From the NCBI GenBank assembly GCA_963700425.1, contig CAVOXO010000001.1, forward strand, positions 1,054,001 through 1,118,000: a stretch of 64,000 bases of DNA, given 5' to 3'. This DNA comes from CAVOXO01 sp963700425 (GTDB lineage: Bacteria > Actinomycetota > Acidimicrobiia > Acidimicrobiales > Microtrichaceae). The stretch's first letter is position 1. The number at the start of each line of letters is the position of its first letter. This document shows, one piece after another, positions 9,427-17,929 of the stretch. Under the pieces are notes generated by a model. That model was not told the DNA's origin. It saw only the letters and a list, made by a program, of their open reading frames with translations, and made no database searches. Made by a program: the position numbers and the translations under genes.

Positions 9427-10266
9427 ATGCCCATCAATCCCGATTGCCTCGGAACAACCTCCGAACCCGCCGAGAGCTCGTGGACGTCCACCGACAGCAT
9501 CCTCTACGCCCTGGGCGTGGGGGCGGGCGTGGACGATCTCGTCTTCACCACCGAGAACTCCATGAACATCGAGCAGCGGGCACTTCCGACCATGGGCGTG
9601 GTCCTTGCGGACGTGAGCGGAGCGTTCGGGTCGGTGGGCACGTTCAATCCTGCGATGCTCGTCCATGGCGAGGAACGCATCGTGTGTCACCGTGAGATCC
9701 CCGTCGCGGGAACGGTCTCGACCGTGTCGGAGATCACCGGCGTCTACGACAAGGTCAAGGGGGCGGTGATCGAGGTCACCGCACGGTCGGTCGACGTTGC
9801 CGACGGCTCCCCGATGTTCGACACGGTGATGAGCGTGTTCATCCGGGGCGAAGGAGGCTGGGGTGGGGAACGAGGTCCTTCCGGCGGCAACGAGGTTCCC
9901 TCCGACCGTGACCCCGACCATGTCGTGACCTGTCCGACGCGGGTCGATCAGGCCCTCCTGTATCGGCTCTCCGGTGACCGCAACCCGTTGCACTCCGATC
10001 CGTCGTTCGCTCAGATGGCCGGATTCGATCGCCCGATCCTCCACGGCCTGTGCACCTACGGCATCACCGGGCGGGCCCTGCTGGGCGAGCTGTGCGGGGG
10101 CGATCCCTCACGATTCGGGTCGATGGGTGGTCGGTTCTCCAGCCCGGTGTTCCCCGGCGAATCGCTGTCGGTTCAGATATGGGTCGAAGGTTCGACCGCG
10201 GCGTTCCGCACATTGGGCGAGGACGGCCGGGTCGTGATCGACAACGGAGCGGCGGAGGTGAACTGA
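9427..10266 (+). CDS. MaoC-like enoyl-CoA hydratase (hydratase 2 family)
   Basis: A 279-residue double hot-dog protein from ATG 9427 (MPINPDCLGTTSE). The N-terminal half has the SILYALGVGAGVDDLVFTTENS segment and the C-terminal half the catalytic hydratase-2 signature: YRLSGDRNPLHSDPSFAQMAGF followed by PILHGLCTYGITGRAL, where the Asp and His of the D-x(4)-H motif (DRNPLH) are intact. Such enzymes hydrate 2-enoyl-CoA to (R)-3-hydroxyacyl-CoA in fatty acid or sterol side-chain breakdown. The open frame extends upstream to 9358 but those residues are not conserved-looking. No beta-oxidation partners are adjacent. Confidence 0.87.
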   Translation: MPINPDCLGTTSEPAESSWTSTDSILYALGVGAGVDDLVFTTENSMNIEQRALPTMGVVLADVSGAFGSVGTFNPAMLVHGEERIVCHREIPVAGTVSTVSEITGVYDKVKGAVIEVTARSVDVADGSPMFDTVMSVFIRGEGGWGGERGPSGGNEVPSDRDPDHVVTCPTRVDQALLYRLSGDRNPLHSDPSFAQMAGFDRPILHGLCTYGITGRALLGELCGGDPSRFGSMGGRFSSPVFPGESLSVQIWVEGSTAAFRTLGEDGRVVIDNGAAEVN

Positions 10267-10276
10267 CGCTCCGCCC

Positions 10277-10936
10277 TCAGAACAGGCGCAGCTCGGGCGA
10301 TTCGATTCCGCGGAGCTCGTCGTAGTCCACTTCGACACAGGCGATGTCGCGCGACCGGGCCAACACCTTCGCCTGGGGCTTGATCACCTGCGCGACGAAG
10401 ATGCCGCGTACCCCGCGCAGCGACGGATCGCGCTCCAGCCGCTCCAGATATCGGGTGAGCTGTTCGACGCCGTCGATCTCACCTCGGCGTTTGACCTCGA
10501 CCGCCACGGCGTTGCCGTCGGCATCACGACAGAGGAGATCCACGGGCCCGATGTCGGTGGGGAACTCCCTGCGGACGAGGGTGAAACCTGCGCCGATGGC
10601 ACCGGTGTCGGCCGCCAGCAGTTCCTGGAGGTGGGCTTCCACCCCGTCCTTCTGGAGACCCGGATCCGAGCCCAGCTCGACGGTCACGTCGGAGAAGACC
10701 TCGTCGAGGTTGAGGGTGAGGGTCTCGCCCTTGGGATTGGTGACCGTCCACACGGTCTCTGACTCCACGAGCCGGTTCGGCGCGTTCATCCAGTTGAGCG
10801 GCTTGTAGGCGCCCCCGTCGGCGTGGATGGCCACGCATCCGTCCGCCTTGACCATGATGAGTCGTCGGGCGGTGGGGAGGTGGGCCGTGAGCCGGCCGGC
10901 ATAGTCGACGGAGCACTGGGCGATGACGAGCCTCAT
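10277..10936 (-). CDS. nucS: Endonuclease NucS (non-canonical mismatch repair)
   Basis: A 219-residue protein from ATG 10936 (MRLVIAQCSVDYAGRLTAHL), the exact start seen in actinobacterial NucS. The N-terminal DNA-binding domain carries RRLIMVKADGCVAIHADGGAYKPLNWM, and the C-terminal RecB-like nuclease core has GPVDLLCRDADGNAVAVEVKRRG, that is the D-x(n)-E-x-K catalytic pattern, then QLTRYLERL. NucS cuts mismatched DNA on both strands and replaces MutS/MutL repair in most actinobacteria and some archaea. The longer open frame upstream is the shadow of typA. It lies 47 bases downstream of typA on the same strand. Confidence 0.93.
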   Translation of the reverse strand: MRLVIAQCSVDYAGRLTAHLPTARRLIMVKADGCVAIHADGGAYKPLNWMNAPNRLVESETVWTVTNPKGETLTLNLDEVFSDVTVELGSDPGLQKDGVEAHLQELLAADTGAIGAGFTLVRREFPTDIGPVDLLCRDADGNAVAVEVKRRGEIDGVEQLTRYLERLERDPSLRGVRGIFVAQVIKPQAKVLARSRDIACVEVDYDELRGIESPELRLF

Positions 10937-10983
10937 GGATGGTCCCGGTTCTGGATGACCGTCAGATGGTACCGAGCCGGCTG

Positions 10984-12804
10984 TCAGCCGGAGGCGTGCC
11001 GGGCCACTTTGGCGGCCTTCGCACGGTCTGCCGCATGAAGGCTCGTCTTGCGGATCCGTACGCTCGCAGGGGTCACCTCGACGCACTCGTCCGAGGCGAT
11101 GAATTCGAGACACTGCTCGAGCGTGAGTTGCCGAGGCGGGGTGAGGGTGACGGTCGTATCGGACGCCGCGGCGCGCATGTTGGTCTGCTTCTTCTCCCGG
11201 CAGATGTTCACGTCCATGTCGTCGGCGCGGGAATTCTCGCCGATCACCATCCCTTCGTACACCTCGGTTCCCGGAGCCACGAAGAGGGTGCAACGTTCCT
11301 GGAGCGAGGTGATGGCGTACGCGGTGGTGATTCCCCGTCGGTCGGCGACGATCGATCCCCGCTCCCGATGGCGCAAGGGGCCGGCCCACGGTTCGTAGTC
11401 CTCGAAGACGTGATGAATGATTCCCGTCCCACGGGTCTGGGTGAGGAACTCGGTCCGCAGCCCGATGAGGCCCCGCGCGGGGATCAGGTACTCGATGCGC
11501 ACCCACCCGGTGCCGTGGTTGACCATGGTCTCGAGTCGGGCCTTGCGAGGCGCGAGCAGGCTGGTGACCGCTCCCAGGTGCTCCTCCGGAACATCGATCG
11601 ACAGCCGTTCCACGGGCTCGTGGATGGCGCCGTCGATCTCGCGGATCACGACCTGCGGTTTGCCGACGGTCAGTTCGAAACCCTCTCGCCGCATGATCTC
11701 GACGAGAACGGCCAGTTGGAGCTCCCCGCGCGCCTGGACCTCCCACGCGTCGGGTCGATCGGTGGGGAGAACCCTGAGGCTCACGTTGCCGACGAGTTCG
11801 GCCTCGAGACGGTTCTCGATGAGCCGGGCGGTGACCTTGGTCCCTTCGATGCCCGCCATCGGCGAGGTGTTCACACCGATGGTCATCGAGAGTGCCGGCT
11901 GATCCACGGTGATCACCGGCAGCGGATGGGGATCGTCGGGATCCGCCAACGTCTCGCCGATGGTCACATCGTCGAGACCCGACACTGCGACGATCTCGCC
12001 TGCGGGGGCCTCCTCGACCTCGAGTCTCTCGTGGGACTCGGTGAGGTAGACGACTCCGATCCGGGCCCGCTCGATCCTGCCGTCGGTTCGGCACCACGCA
12101 ACGGGTTGCTGGCGACGAATCGTCCCGTTCAGGACGCGGCAGAGCGCGAGCCGTCCCACATAGCTCGACGAATCGAGGTTGGTGACCAACGCCTGCAGGG
12201 GAGCGTCGGGATCGCCGACGGGTGGCGGAACATGATCGAGCATCGTCGCGAACAGGGGACGTAGGTCGGTTCCCGGCACCTCGGGATCGACGGTGGCGGT
12301 TCCCGCCTTCGCCGAGCAGTAGACGATCGGGAACTCGATCTGGTGGTCATGGGCGTCGAGATCCAGGAACAGCTCGTAGACCTCGTCGACGACGGCGGCG
12401 ACACGGGCGTCGGGGCGGTCGATCTTGTTGACGATGAGGATCACCGGAAGATCGAGGTCGAGGGCCTTGCGCAGGACGAATCGGGTCTGGGGGAGAGGCC
12501 CTTCGGAGGCGTCGACGAGGAGCATGACGCCGTCGACCATCGTGAGGGCCCGCTCGACCTCGCCGCCGAAGTCGGCGTGACCCGGAGTGTCGACGATGTT
12601 GATCTTGACCGTCGAGTCGTCGTCGAGGATCCAACGGACTGCGGTGTTCTTGGCCTCGATGGTGATCCCCTTCTCCGTCTCCAGGTCCATCGAATCCATG
12701 ATCCGGTCGGTGACGGCGGCGCCCTCCCGGAACGCTCCTGCCTGGCCGAGCATTGCGTCGACCAGGGTCGTCTTGCCGTGGTCGACGTGAGCGATGATGG
12801 CCAC
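10984..12804 (-). CDS. typA: Ribosome-associated GTPase TypA/BipA
   Basis: A 606-residue translational GTPase. The G domain is clear: AIIAHVDHGKTTLVD (G1), DLETEKGITIEAKNT (G2 region), VDTPGHADFGGEVER (G3) and IVNKIDRPDAR (G4). The BipA-specific C-terminal half (TEFLTQTRGTGIIHHVFEDY, then NMRAAASDTTVTLTPP) is complete. It would act on the ribosome during assembly and stress adaptation. The start is a problem: the only in-frame start is GTG 12804 within LRNVAIIAHVDHG, although the homologous LRN residues precede it and an ATG at 12848 lies in another frame, so a one-base indel near 12,810-12,840 may have cut off about ten N-terminal residues. Confidence 0.92.
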   Translation of the reverse strand: MAIIAHVDHGKTTLVDAMLGQAGAFREGAAVTDRIMDSMDLETEKGITIEAKNTAVRWILDDDSTVKINIVDTPGHADFGGEVERALTMVDGVMLLVDASEGPLPQTRFVLRKALDLDLPVILIVNKIDRPDARVAAVVDEVYELFLDLDAHDHQIEFPIVYCSAKAGTATVDPEVPGTDLRPLFATMLDHVPPPVGDPDAPLQALVTNLDSSSYVGRLALCRVLNGTIRRQQPVAWCRTDGRIERARIGVVYLTESHERLEVEEAPAGEIVAVSGLDDVTIGETLADPDDPHPLPVITVDQPALSMTIGVNTSPMAGIEGTKVTARLIENRLEAELVGNVSLRVLPTDRPDAWEVQARGELQLAVLVEIMRREGFELTVGKPQVVIREIDGAIHEPVERLSIDVPEEHLGAVTSLLAPRKARLETMVNHGTGWVRIEYLIPARGLIGLRTEFLTQTRGTGIIHHVFEDYEPWAGPLRHRERGSIVADRRGITTAYAITSLQERCTLFVAPGTEVYEGMVIGENSRADDMDVNICREKKQTNMRAAASDTTVTLTPPRQLTLEQCLEFIASDECVEVTPASVRIRKTSLHAADRAKAAKVARHASG

Positions 12805-12959
12805 GTTGCGCAGGCCGTGGTTGGCCCGGGCGGGGCGCTGGTGCCCATGAGAACTCCGATTTCAAGGGGGACCTCACAGTCTGGCCCACACCGGGTGCCC
12901 CGACTAATCGGTCGAGCGTCCCGATCGGGTCAGGCGCTGGCGGGCGAGGCGCCGCCGGA

Positions 12960-14419
12960 TCAGGTCACGTCGCTCCTGGAGATCCCGATAGTGAGGGTGT
13001 CCATGTCGGGGTCGACGATACCGAAACTCGCCTTGATCGCCTCACGGTCGGCGGCCATCTCGGCAGGATCCTCGCCCAGGTCACGAGCGATCTGAGCACC
13101 GTGTGCGGCGGTCAGTGGGTGGAGAGGTCCACGAATTCGGCGAGGAGTCGAGATCGGGAGCCAGCCGTGGCGATCGCCCCGTCGAGAAACACGAGGTTCT
13201 TGACGTACAACATGAGGACCTTGGGGAGCTTGGCCCCATACGACATGAGCCGCGGCGATCACCCTCTGGATCTCCGCCACCAACTGGTCGCCGTCCATGG
13301 TCGTCGGATCGATGAGCTCCTGATCGAGACCGAGGTCCGCGATGAGGGCACTCGATGTCGGTGTCGGCGGGCAGCGCCCCCAGATCACGGAATGCCGCGA
13401 TCTGCCCGGAGATGTCGCCGGCGCCCACCGGTGAGGGCCAGCCGCAAGCAGGGCGATCCGCTCGACAGGGGTCATCCGCGCACAGATCCCGAAATCGAGA
13501 AGCCCGATCCGGCCGTCGTCGAGGACGAGCAGGTTTCCTCCGTGGAGGTCACCGTGGAAGATCCCGTGGATCATGCATCCGGAGGTGAAGCCGCGCATGC
13601 CGATGCGAACGACCTCATGGGTGTCGATGCCGCCTTCCCTCATTCGATCGACGTCGTCGAAGTCGAATCCCCTGAGCCGCTCCATCACCAACATCCGCCG
13701 GGTCACCAGCGTCGGGTGAGGGGTCGGGATGACGAAACCGGTCTCGCCGAGCTCGGCGAACACTCCGGTCAGGTCGATCATGTTCTCGGCTTCGAGACGG
13801 AAGTCGAGCTCCTCACAGATCGTCTCGGCGAAGAGCTCGACCAGGGCGGGCGGGTTGGCGAGGGACGTGATGGGGATTCTTCCGACGAGAAGCGGCGCGA
13901 TCGCCGACATGACCCTCAGGTCGTCCTGGACCAACCTGGCGATTCCCCGGCGCTGGACCTTCACGACGACCTCGGTCCCGTCGAGAAGCGTCGCGGCGTG
14001 GACCTGGGCGATGGACGCGGCCGCCAGCGGGATGCGGTCGATGCTGGAGAACGTCTCCGAGACGGGCCCGCCGAGTTCCTCGATGAGAATCTGCTCCACG
14101 ACGGCCCACGGTTGCGCCGGGACCTGATCTCGGCACTTCCGCATCTCCTCGACCAGTTCCGCGGGGAAGATGCCCTCGCCGGAGCTGATGATCTGGCAGA
14201 GCTTGAGATACGTGGGCCCCAGCGCCTCGGCGGCCAGCCGCAGCCGTCGCGACAGCACCGCCCGCGACTCCGACCCGCCGCGACGACCTGCCGAACAGCG
14301 CCCACCCTCCGACGGCCCACGAGCACGCGGGCGACGACCACGGTGGTGCGACGCAGCGGCGGACGACGTCGGACCCGGACGAGAGCGGGGACCTGCCGCT
14401 GGGTGGCGCGGCGGAGCAC
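12960..14419 (-). CDS. AarF/UbiB (ABC1) family atypical kinase, multiply frameshifted
   Basis: The central frame (14258 down to about 13,440) gives ALGPTYLKLCQIISSGEGIFP, the KxGQ-like family motif, AAASIAQVHAA (the A-rich loop), EVVVKVQRRGI (catalytic Lys), GIFHGDLHGGNLLVLDDG and IGLLDFG (HGDxHxGN and DFG). ABC1 kinases support isoprenoid quinone or lipid metabolism at membranes. The frame then changes near 13,435, 13,350, 13,250 and 13,116; the pieces VGAGDISGQIAAFRDLG, ALIADLGLDQELIDPTT, MSYGAKLPKVLMLYV and LTAAHGAQIARDLGED rebuild a normal C-terminus. Another shift near 14,290 separates an N-terminal piece starting at about 14419. Each is mended by one base, so I suspect sequencing errors. 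Confidence 0.75.
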
Positions 14420-14486
14420 GGCGAGTCCCGACGTCCAGGTGGGCTCGCCGACGAAGGGGGAGGGGACCGTCGGTCGTGGGGTGACG

Positions 14487-15275
14487 TCACGGGGTGTCCA
14501 GTGAGACCTCGAGGATCGTCGGGGCGTGTTCGGGCCGACAGATCAGCAGATCGGGAAGATAGGCAGTCGTCGCGGTTGTAGCGAAGGCGGAGAACCGTCG
14601 AGACCGCGAGCACCACAGACCGGCTGCTCTGGCGACAGCGACGGGCGCCGCCGAGTCCCATTCGTACTGACCGCCCGAATGAGGGTAGATGTCGACCGTC
14701 CCCGGTGAGGATCGACATGGCTTTCGCCCCGGCAGAACCCATCTCGATGAGGGGCGCGCCCAAGGCATCGTCGAGACGGAACGCTTCGGTGGGGGTCGGG
14801 TGCGGCTGACCGCGATGCGACGGCGGATCGGCCGAGGCCGGAACCGCCGGAGGGATCCGACGTCGAGAACACGAGGTTGCGGGCGGGCAGCGCCACCGCT
14901 CCGCAGACGGCATCTCCCTCGATCGAGAGGGCGACGTGGACCGCCCAATCGGTGCGCGGAGGTTCGGAGAACTCGCGGGTGCCGTCGAGGGGGTCCACGA
15001 TCCACACCCGGTCGGCGCCGACGCGTTCGACGTTTCGTGGCTGAGCTTTCCTGATCCGCGCTCTCCTCCGACAGGACGTGATCGGACGGCCGAGCGGCTT
15101 CGAGGGCATCGATGAGGTAGCGGTGGGCGACCGCGTCACCCTGGGCCTTGAGAGTGTCGGTCGAGGCGGCCTCGCTCGACCAGGCGTTCACGCAGCTCGA
15201 CGAGCACCTCGCCTGCGCCGACGGGCGAGCTCCGCGGCGAGCCGATGGTCGTCGCGATCCGGGCCCGTCGCTCAC
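14487..15275 (-). CDS. cysQ: CysQ-like 3'(2'),5'-bisphosphate nucleotidase (inositol monophosphatase fold), multiply frameshifted
   Basis: Pieces in all three minus frames form one protein in order: DDHRLAAELAR, GEVLVELRERLVERG, TLKAQGDAVAHRYLIDALEA with HVLSEES, VWIVDPLDGTREF, LSIEGDAVCGAVALPARN, EAFRLDDALGAPLIEMGSAG, YEWDSAAPVAVARAAGL and LPDLLICRPEHAP ending at 14487. DPLDGT and WDSAAP are the metal-binding motifs of the Mg-dependent inositol-phosphatase fold, and the LSRLDGSPL-like and DLLICRPE endings are those of actinobacterial CysQ, which removes phosphate from PAP/PAPS in sulfate assimilation. About nine frame changes are needed over 790 bases, the densest in the window. The start (GTG 15275) is tentative. 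Confidence 0.7.
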   Translation of the reverse strand: MSDGPGSRRPSARRGARPSAQARCSSSCVNAWSSEAASTDTLKAQGDAVAHRYLIDALEAARPSDHVLSEESADQESSATKRRTRRRRPGVDRGPPRRHPRVLRTSAHRLGGPRRPLDRGRCRLRSGGAARPQPRVLDVGSLRRFRPRPIRRRIAVSRTRPPPKRSVSTMPWARPSSRWVLPGRKPCRSSPGTVDIYPHSGGQYEWDSAAPVAVARAAGLWCSRSRRFSAFATTATTAYLPDLLICRPEHAPTILEVSLDTP

Positions 15276-15405
15276 CGGCCGAACGTACCAGAGTCGCCCT
15301 GCGTCGAGAACGTCGAGAGGGTCACGTGTGCCGGGCCGGGGTGGTGCCATCAGGCACTCTGTCGTGCCGGTGGCACGGGCGTCGGCCGTGAGGTCACGCC
15401 CGCTG

Positions 15406-15729
15406 TCAGGCGGTCTTCTTCGTCTCGGCCTTGGCGGCTGCGGCCGCAGCGCGACGACGACGGAAGTCGGGCGCCGGCTCGGGCTCCCCGTAAGGCTCCT
15501 CGGCATCGGTGTAGCACTCGGAGTGGTAGTGCTCGACGCGATCCCAGGCACCCTTGATGTAGACGTTGCAGATGACCTGACGATTGCGCACCTTTGCCTG
15601 GAACTTGACCCGGTCCCCGCACTGGGCGCAGTCGACGGTGCTTCCGGCTTCGACATCGCGGGTCACGGCGCGTGACGTGAGGCGGGAGCTCGTGGAGGTC
15701 TTCTTGTTCGTTGCGGTCTTCGCGGCCAT
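15406..15729 (-). CDS. Small basic CxxC protein (107 aa), hypothetical
   Basis: A 107-residue protein from ATG 15729 (MAAKTATNKKTSTSS). Both ends are basic and low complexity (KTATNKKT at the start, RRRRAAAAAAKAETKKTA at the end) around a compact middle, STVDCAQCGDRVKFQAKV then RQVICNVYIKGAWDRVEHYHSECY. The cysteines CAQC, C in VICNVY and HSEC could bind one zinc ion. Similar short proteins occur in actinobacterial genomes without an assigned role. The basic tails and zinc site suggest nucleic-acid binding, but that is inference. It is part of the minus-strand run between ettA and cysQ. Confidence 0.7.
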   Translation of the reverse strand: MAAKTATNKKTSTSSRLTSRAVTRDVEAGSTVDCAQCGDRVKFQAKVRNRQVICNVYIKGAWDRVEHYHSECYTDAEEPYGEPEPAPDFRRRRAAAAAAKAETKKTA

Positions 15730-15775
15730 GGAAAGGTGATCGGACCACCCGTCACCGGACCTGAGAAAGATTCGC

Positions 15776-16093
15776 TCAGCGAGCGTCGCGCCCCAGCCTG
15801 ACGGCCAGACGGACCAGGTCACGTACCTGTTCTTCGTCGGCCCCCGATACCACGATGTCCGAGATGCGATCCTCCAGCTCGACGGCGGTTTCGTCGTCGA
15901 ATCGGATCGGGTGATCATCCGCACGTCCTGTGGTGACCGACGTGATGGCGATGAGACAGACCGCCGCAGCCGCACAGACGAGGCCGAAGGTGACGGCCCC
16001 GCCGTCGTTGTCGGCGATCGACATCGCGATCATTCCCGCGATGCCGACGACGAAGATGACCGAGAGGGCACGTCTGATCGCTCGCTGCGGCAC
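15776..16093 (-). CDS. Small two-helix membrane protein (105 aa), hypothetical
   Basis: I place the start at GTG 16093 (MPQRAIRRALSVIFVVGI), 13 bases after the ettA stop, because upstream codons overlap the ettA end. Two membrane helices are visible, SVIFVVGIAGMIAMSIA and TFGLVCAAAAVCLIAITSV, followed by a cytoplasmic acidic helix (DDETAVELEDRISDIVVSG, then DEEQVRDLVRLAVRLG). No catalytic motif is visible. Its position directly behind ettA suggests co-transcription. I do not recognise a named family. Confidence 0.65.
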   Translation of the reverse strand: MPQRAIRRALSVIFVVGIAGMIAMSIADNDGGAVTFGLVCAAAAVCLIAITSVTTGRADDHPIRFDDETAVELEDRISDIVVSGADEEQVRDLVRLAVRLGRDAR

Positions 16094-16106
16094 CGTCGGC
16101 TCCGGC

Positions 16107-17783
16107 TCAGCGGGCCAGGGGCTTGTACTTGATCCGATGCGGAGTGTCGGCGTCGCCGCCGAGCTCCTTTCGGCGGAATGCCTCGTAGTCGCTGAAGTTC
16201 CCCTCGAACCAACGGACCTGTGAGTCACCCTCGAAGGCCAGCACGTGCGTGGCCACCCGGTCGAGAAACCAACGGTCGTGGCTGATGATCACCGCACACC
16301 CAGGGAACTGTTCGAGGGCCTCCTCCAGCGCTCTCAACGTGTCGACGTCGAGGTCGTTGGTCGGTTCGTCGAGGAGGAGAACGTTGCCGCCTCGCCGCAG
16401 GGTCTTCGCCAGGTGGACCCGGTTCCTCTCCCCGCCCGAGAGGACGCCGATCGTCTTCTGTTGATCGGACCCACGGAAGTTGAACGACGCACAGTAGGCG
16501 CGTCCGTTGATCTCGCGGTTTCCGACGGTCAGGACCTCGTAGCCGTCGGTGATCTCCTCGTAGACGGTCTTGTCGTCGTCGAGAGTGTCACGCGACTGAT
16601 CGACGTAGGCCAACTCGACGGTCTGGCCAACGGTGAGCGTCCCCTCGTCGGGCTGGTCCTCACCGGTGATCATCCGGAAGAGCGTCGTCTTTCCCGCTCC
16701 GTTGGCGCCGATCACCCCGACGATTCCGGCCGGTGGCAGCGAGAACGTGAGATCTTCGATGAGGAGCCGGTCGTCGAACCCCTTGCGGAGCCCATCGGTT
16801 TGAATGACGACGTCGCCGAGCCGGCTCCCCGGGGGGATCATGATCTCCAGGCGGGAATCGGACGAACGTGATGCCTCCGCCTCGGCCTGGAGTCGGTCGT
16901 AGGCGGCGAGGCGGGCCTTGCCCTTGGCCTGACGCGCCTTGGGAGCCATGCGAACCCACTCGAGCTCGCGCCCGAGGGTGCGGCGACGCGCATCGTTCTG
17001 CTTCTCCTCGAGAGACAGCCGGTGTTCCTTCTGCACGAGCCAACCGGTGTAGTTGCCCTCGAAGGGATAGCCGCGACCGTGGTCCAGCTCGAGGATCCAT
17101 CCGGCCACGTTGTCGAGGAAGTACCGGTCGTGGGTGATCGCGACCACCGTGCCGGCGTAGTCGTGCAGGAATCGCTCGAGCCACGCGACGGACTCCGCGT
17201 CGAGGTGGTTGGTGGGTTCGTCCAGGAGCAGGAGATCGGGTGCGCTGAGGAGCAGCCGACACAGAGCGACCCTTCGGCGCTCCCCGCCCGACAACGGGCC
17301 CACCGGCGAATCGGGCGGGGGGCAGCGCAGAGCGTCCATGGCGATCTCGACGTTCCGATCGAGGTTCCAGGCGTCGGTGGCCGAGATGCGGTCCTCCAGC
17401 TCGGCCTGCTCGGCGCCGATCTTCTCGAAGTCGGCGTCGGGGTCGCCCCATGCGGCCATCACCGCGTTGTACCGGTCGAGGAGGTCGCGAACCGGTGCCA
17501 CGCCGTCCATCACGTTTCCGACCACGTCCTTGTCGGTGTCGAGCGTCGGCTCCTGCTCGAGCATTCCCACGCTGAAACCGGGGGTGAGTCTCGCCTCTCC
17601 GGTGTAGCCCTCGTCGAGGCCGGCCATGATCCTCAGCAACGACGACTTGCCCGAACCGTTGGCCCCGATCACCCCGATCTTGGCGCCCGGATAGAACGAC
17701 AGGCTGATGTCCTTCAGCACCTCGCGGTCAGGTGGGTAGAAGCGGCTGACCTTGTGCATCGTGAAGATGAACTGAGCGGACAT
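16107..17783 (-). CDS. ettA: Energy-dependent translational throttle protein EttA (ABC-F ATPase)
   Basis: A 558-residue ABC-F protein from ATG 17783 (MSAQFIFTMHKVSRFYPP). It has two ATPase domains: Walker A GANGSGKSSL, signature LSGGERRRVAL and Walker B LLLDEPTNHLDAES in the first, GANGAGKTTL, LSGGERNRVHL and LLLDEPTNDLDVDT in the second, joined by the linker with the arm region (SLEEKQNDARRRTLGRELEW). Length and motifs match EttA, which gates the ribosome's E site according to ATP/ADP level. It follows the NYN-S1 gene on the same strand but a strong hairpin lies between them, so it probably has its own promoter in the 50 bases after that hairpin. Confidence 0.93.
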   Translation of the reverse strand: MSAQFIFTMHKVSRFYPPDREVLKDISLSFYPGAKIGVIGANGSGKSSLLRIMAGLDEGYTGEARLTPGFSVGMLEQEPTLDTDKDVVGNVMDGVAPVRDLLDRYNAVMAAWGDPDADFEKIGAEQAELEDRISATDAWNLDRNVEIAMDALRCPPPDSPVGPLSGGERRRVALCRLLLSAPDLLLLDEPTNHLDAESVAWLERFLHDYAGTVVAITHDRYFLDNVAGWILELDHGRGYPFEGNYTGWLVQKEHRLSLEEKQNDARRRTLGRELEWVRMAPKARQAKGKARLAAYDRLQAEAEASRSSDSRLEIMIPPGSRLGDVVIQTDGLRKGFDDRLLIEDLTFSLPPAGIVGVIGANGAGKTTLFRMITGEDQPDEGTLTVGQTVELAYVDQSRDTLDDDKTVYEEITDGYEVLTVGNREINGRAYCASFNFRGSDQQKTIGVLSGGERNRVHLAKTLRRGGNVLLLDEPTNDLDVDTLRALEEALEQFPGCAVIISHDRWFLDRVATHVLAFEGDSQVRWFEGNFSDYEAFRRKELGGDADTPHRIKYKPLAR

Positions 17784-17836
17784 GGAGGCCGATGGTACTG
17801 CCCCCATGGGTCGCGACCGCACCGACGTCGTGACGC

Positions 17837-17866
17837 GAAGAGGACCCGCCGAAGCGGGTCCTCTTC
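17837..17866 (-). terminator. Strong hairpin after the NYN-S1 gene
   Basis: A perfect 13-bp inverted repeat, GAAGAGGACCCGC and its complement, around the tetraloop CGAA. It lies 64 bases downstream of the corrected NYN-S1 stop and 54 bases upstream of the ettA start. On the minus strand it is not followed by a long U tract, as is common for terminators in high-GC actinobacteria. The position favours a terminator; a processing or leader hairpin for ettA is the alternative. Confidence 0.7.
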
Positions 17867-17929
17867 ATCGGGCACGTGCCGCAATCGCTGGGAGGAAGCA
17901 CTTCCCACGATCGGGGCTCGGCTGAGCTG

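Noticed and set aside
10277..12097. A single 606-codon minus frame reading through typA (shadow) into nucS
   Set aside because: Only the part from ATG 10936 has homology (NucS); the upstream part is an alternative frame of typA.
10939..12264. 441-codon plus-strand frame over typA
   Set aside because: No family match and typA has all GTPase motifs on the other strand.
13101..14504. 467-codon plus-strand frame over aarF
   Set aside because: Composition is that of an antisense frame. The AarF motifs lie on the minus strand in spite of the frameshifts, so the long open frame here is not a better gene.
12960..15275. Decaying pseudogenes aarF and cysQ
   Set aside because: Every motif is preserved and each break is mended by one or two bases; no internal stops or missense loss are seen. 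Sequencing error is the simpler reading, though reads would be needed to settle it.
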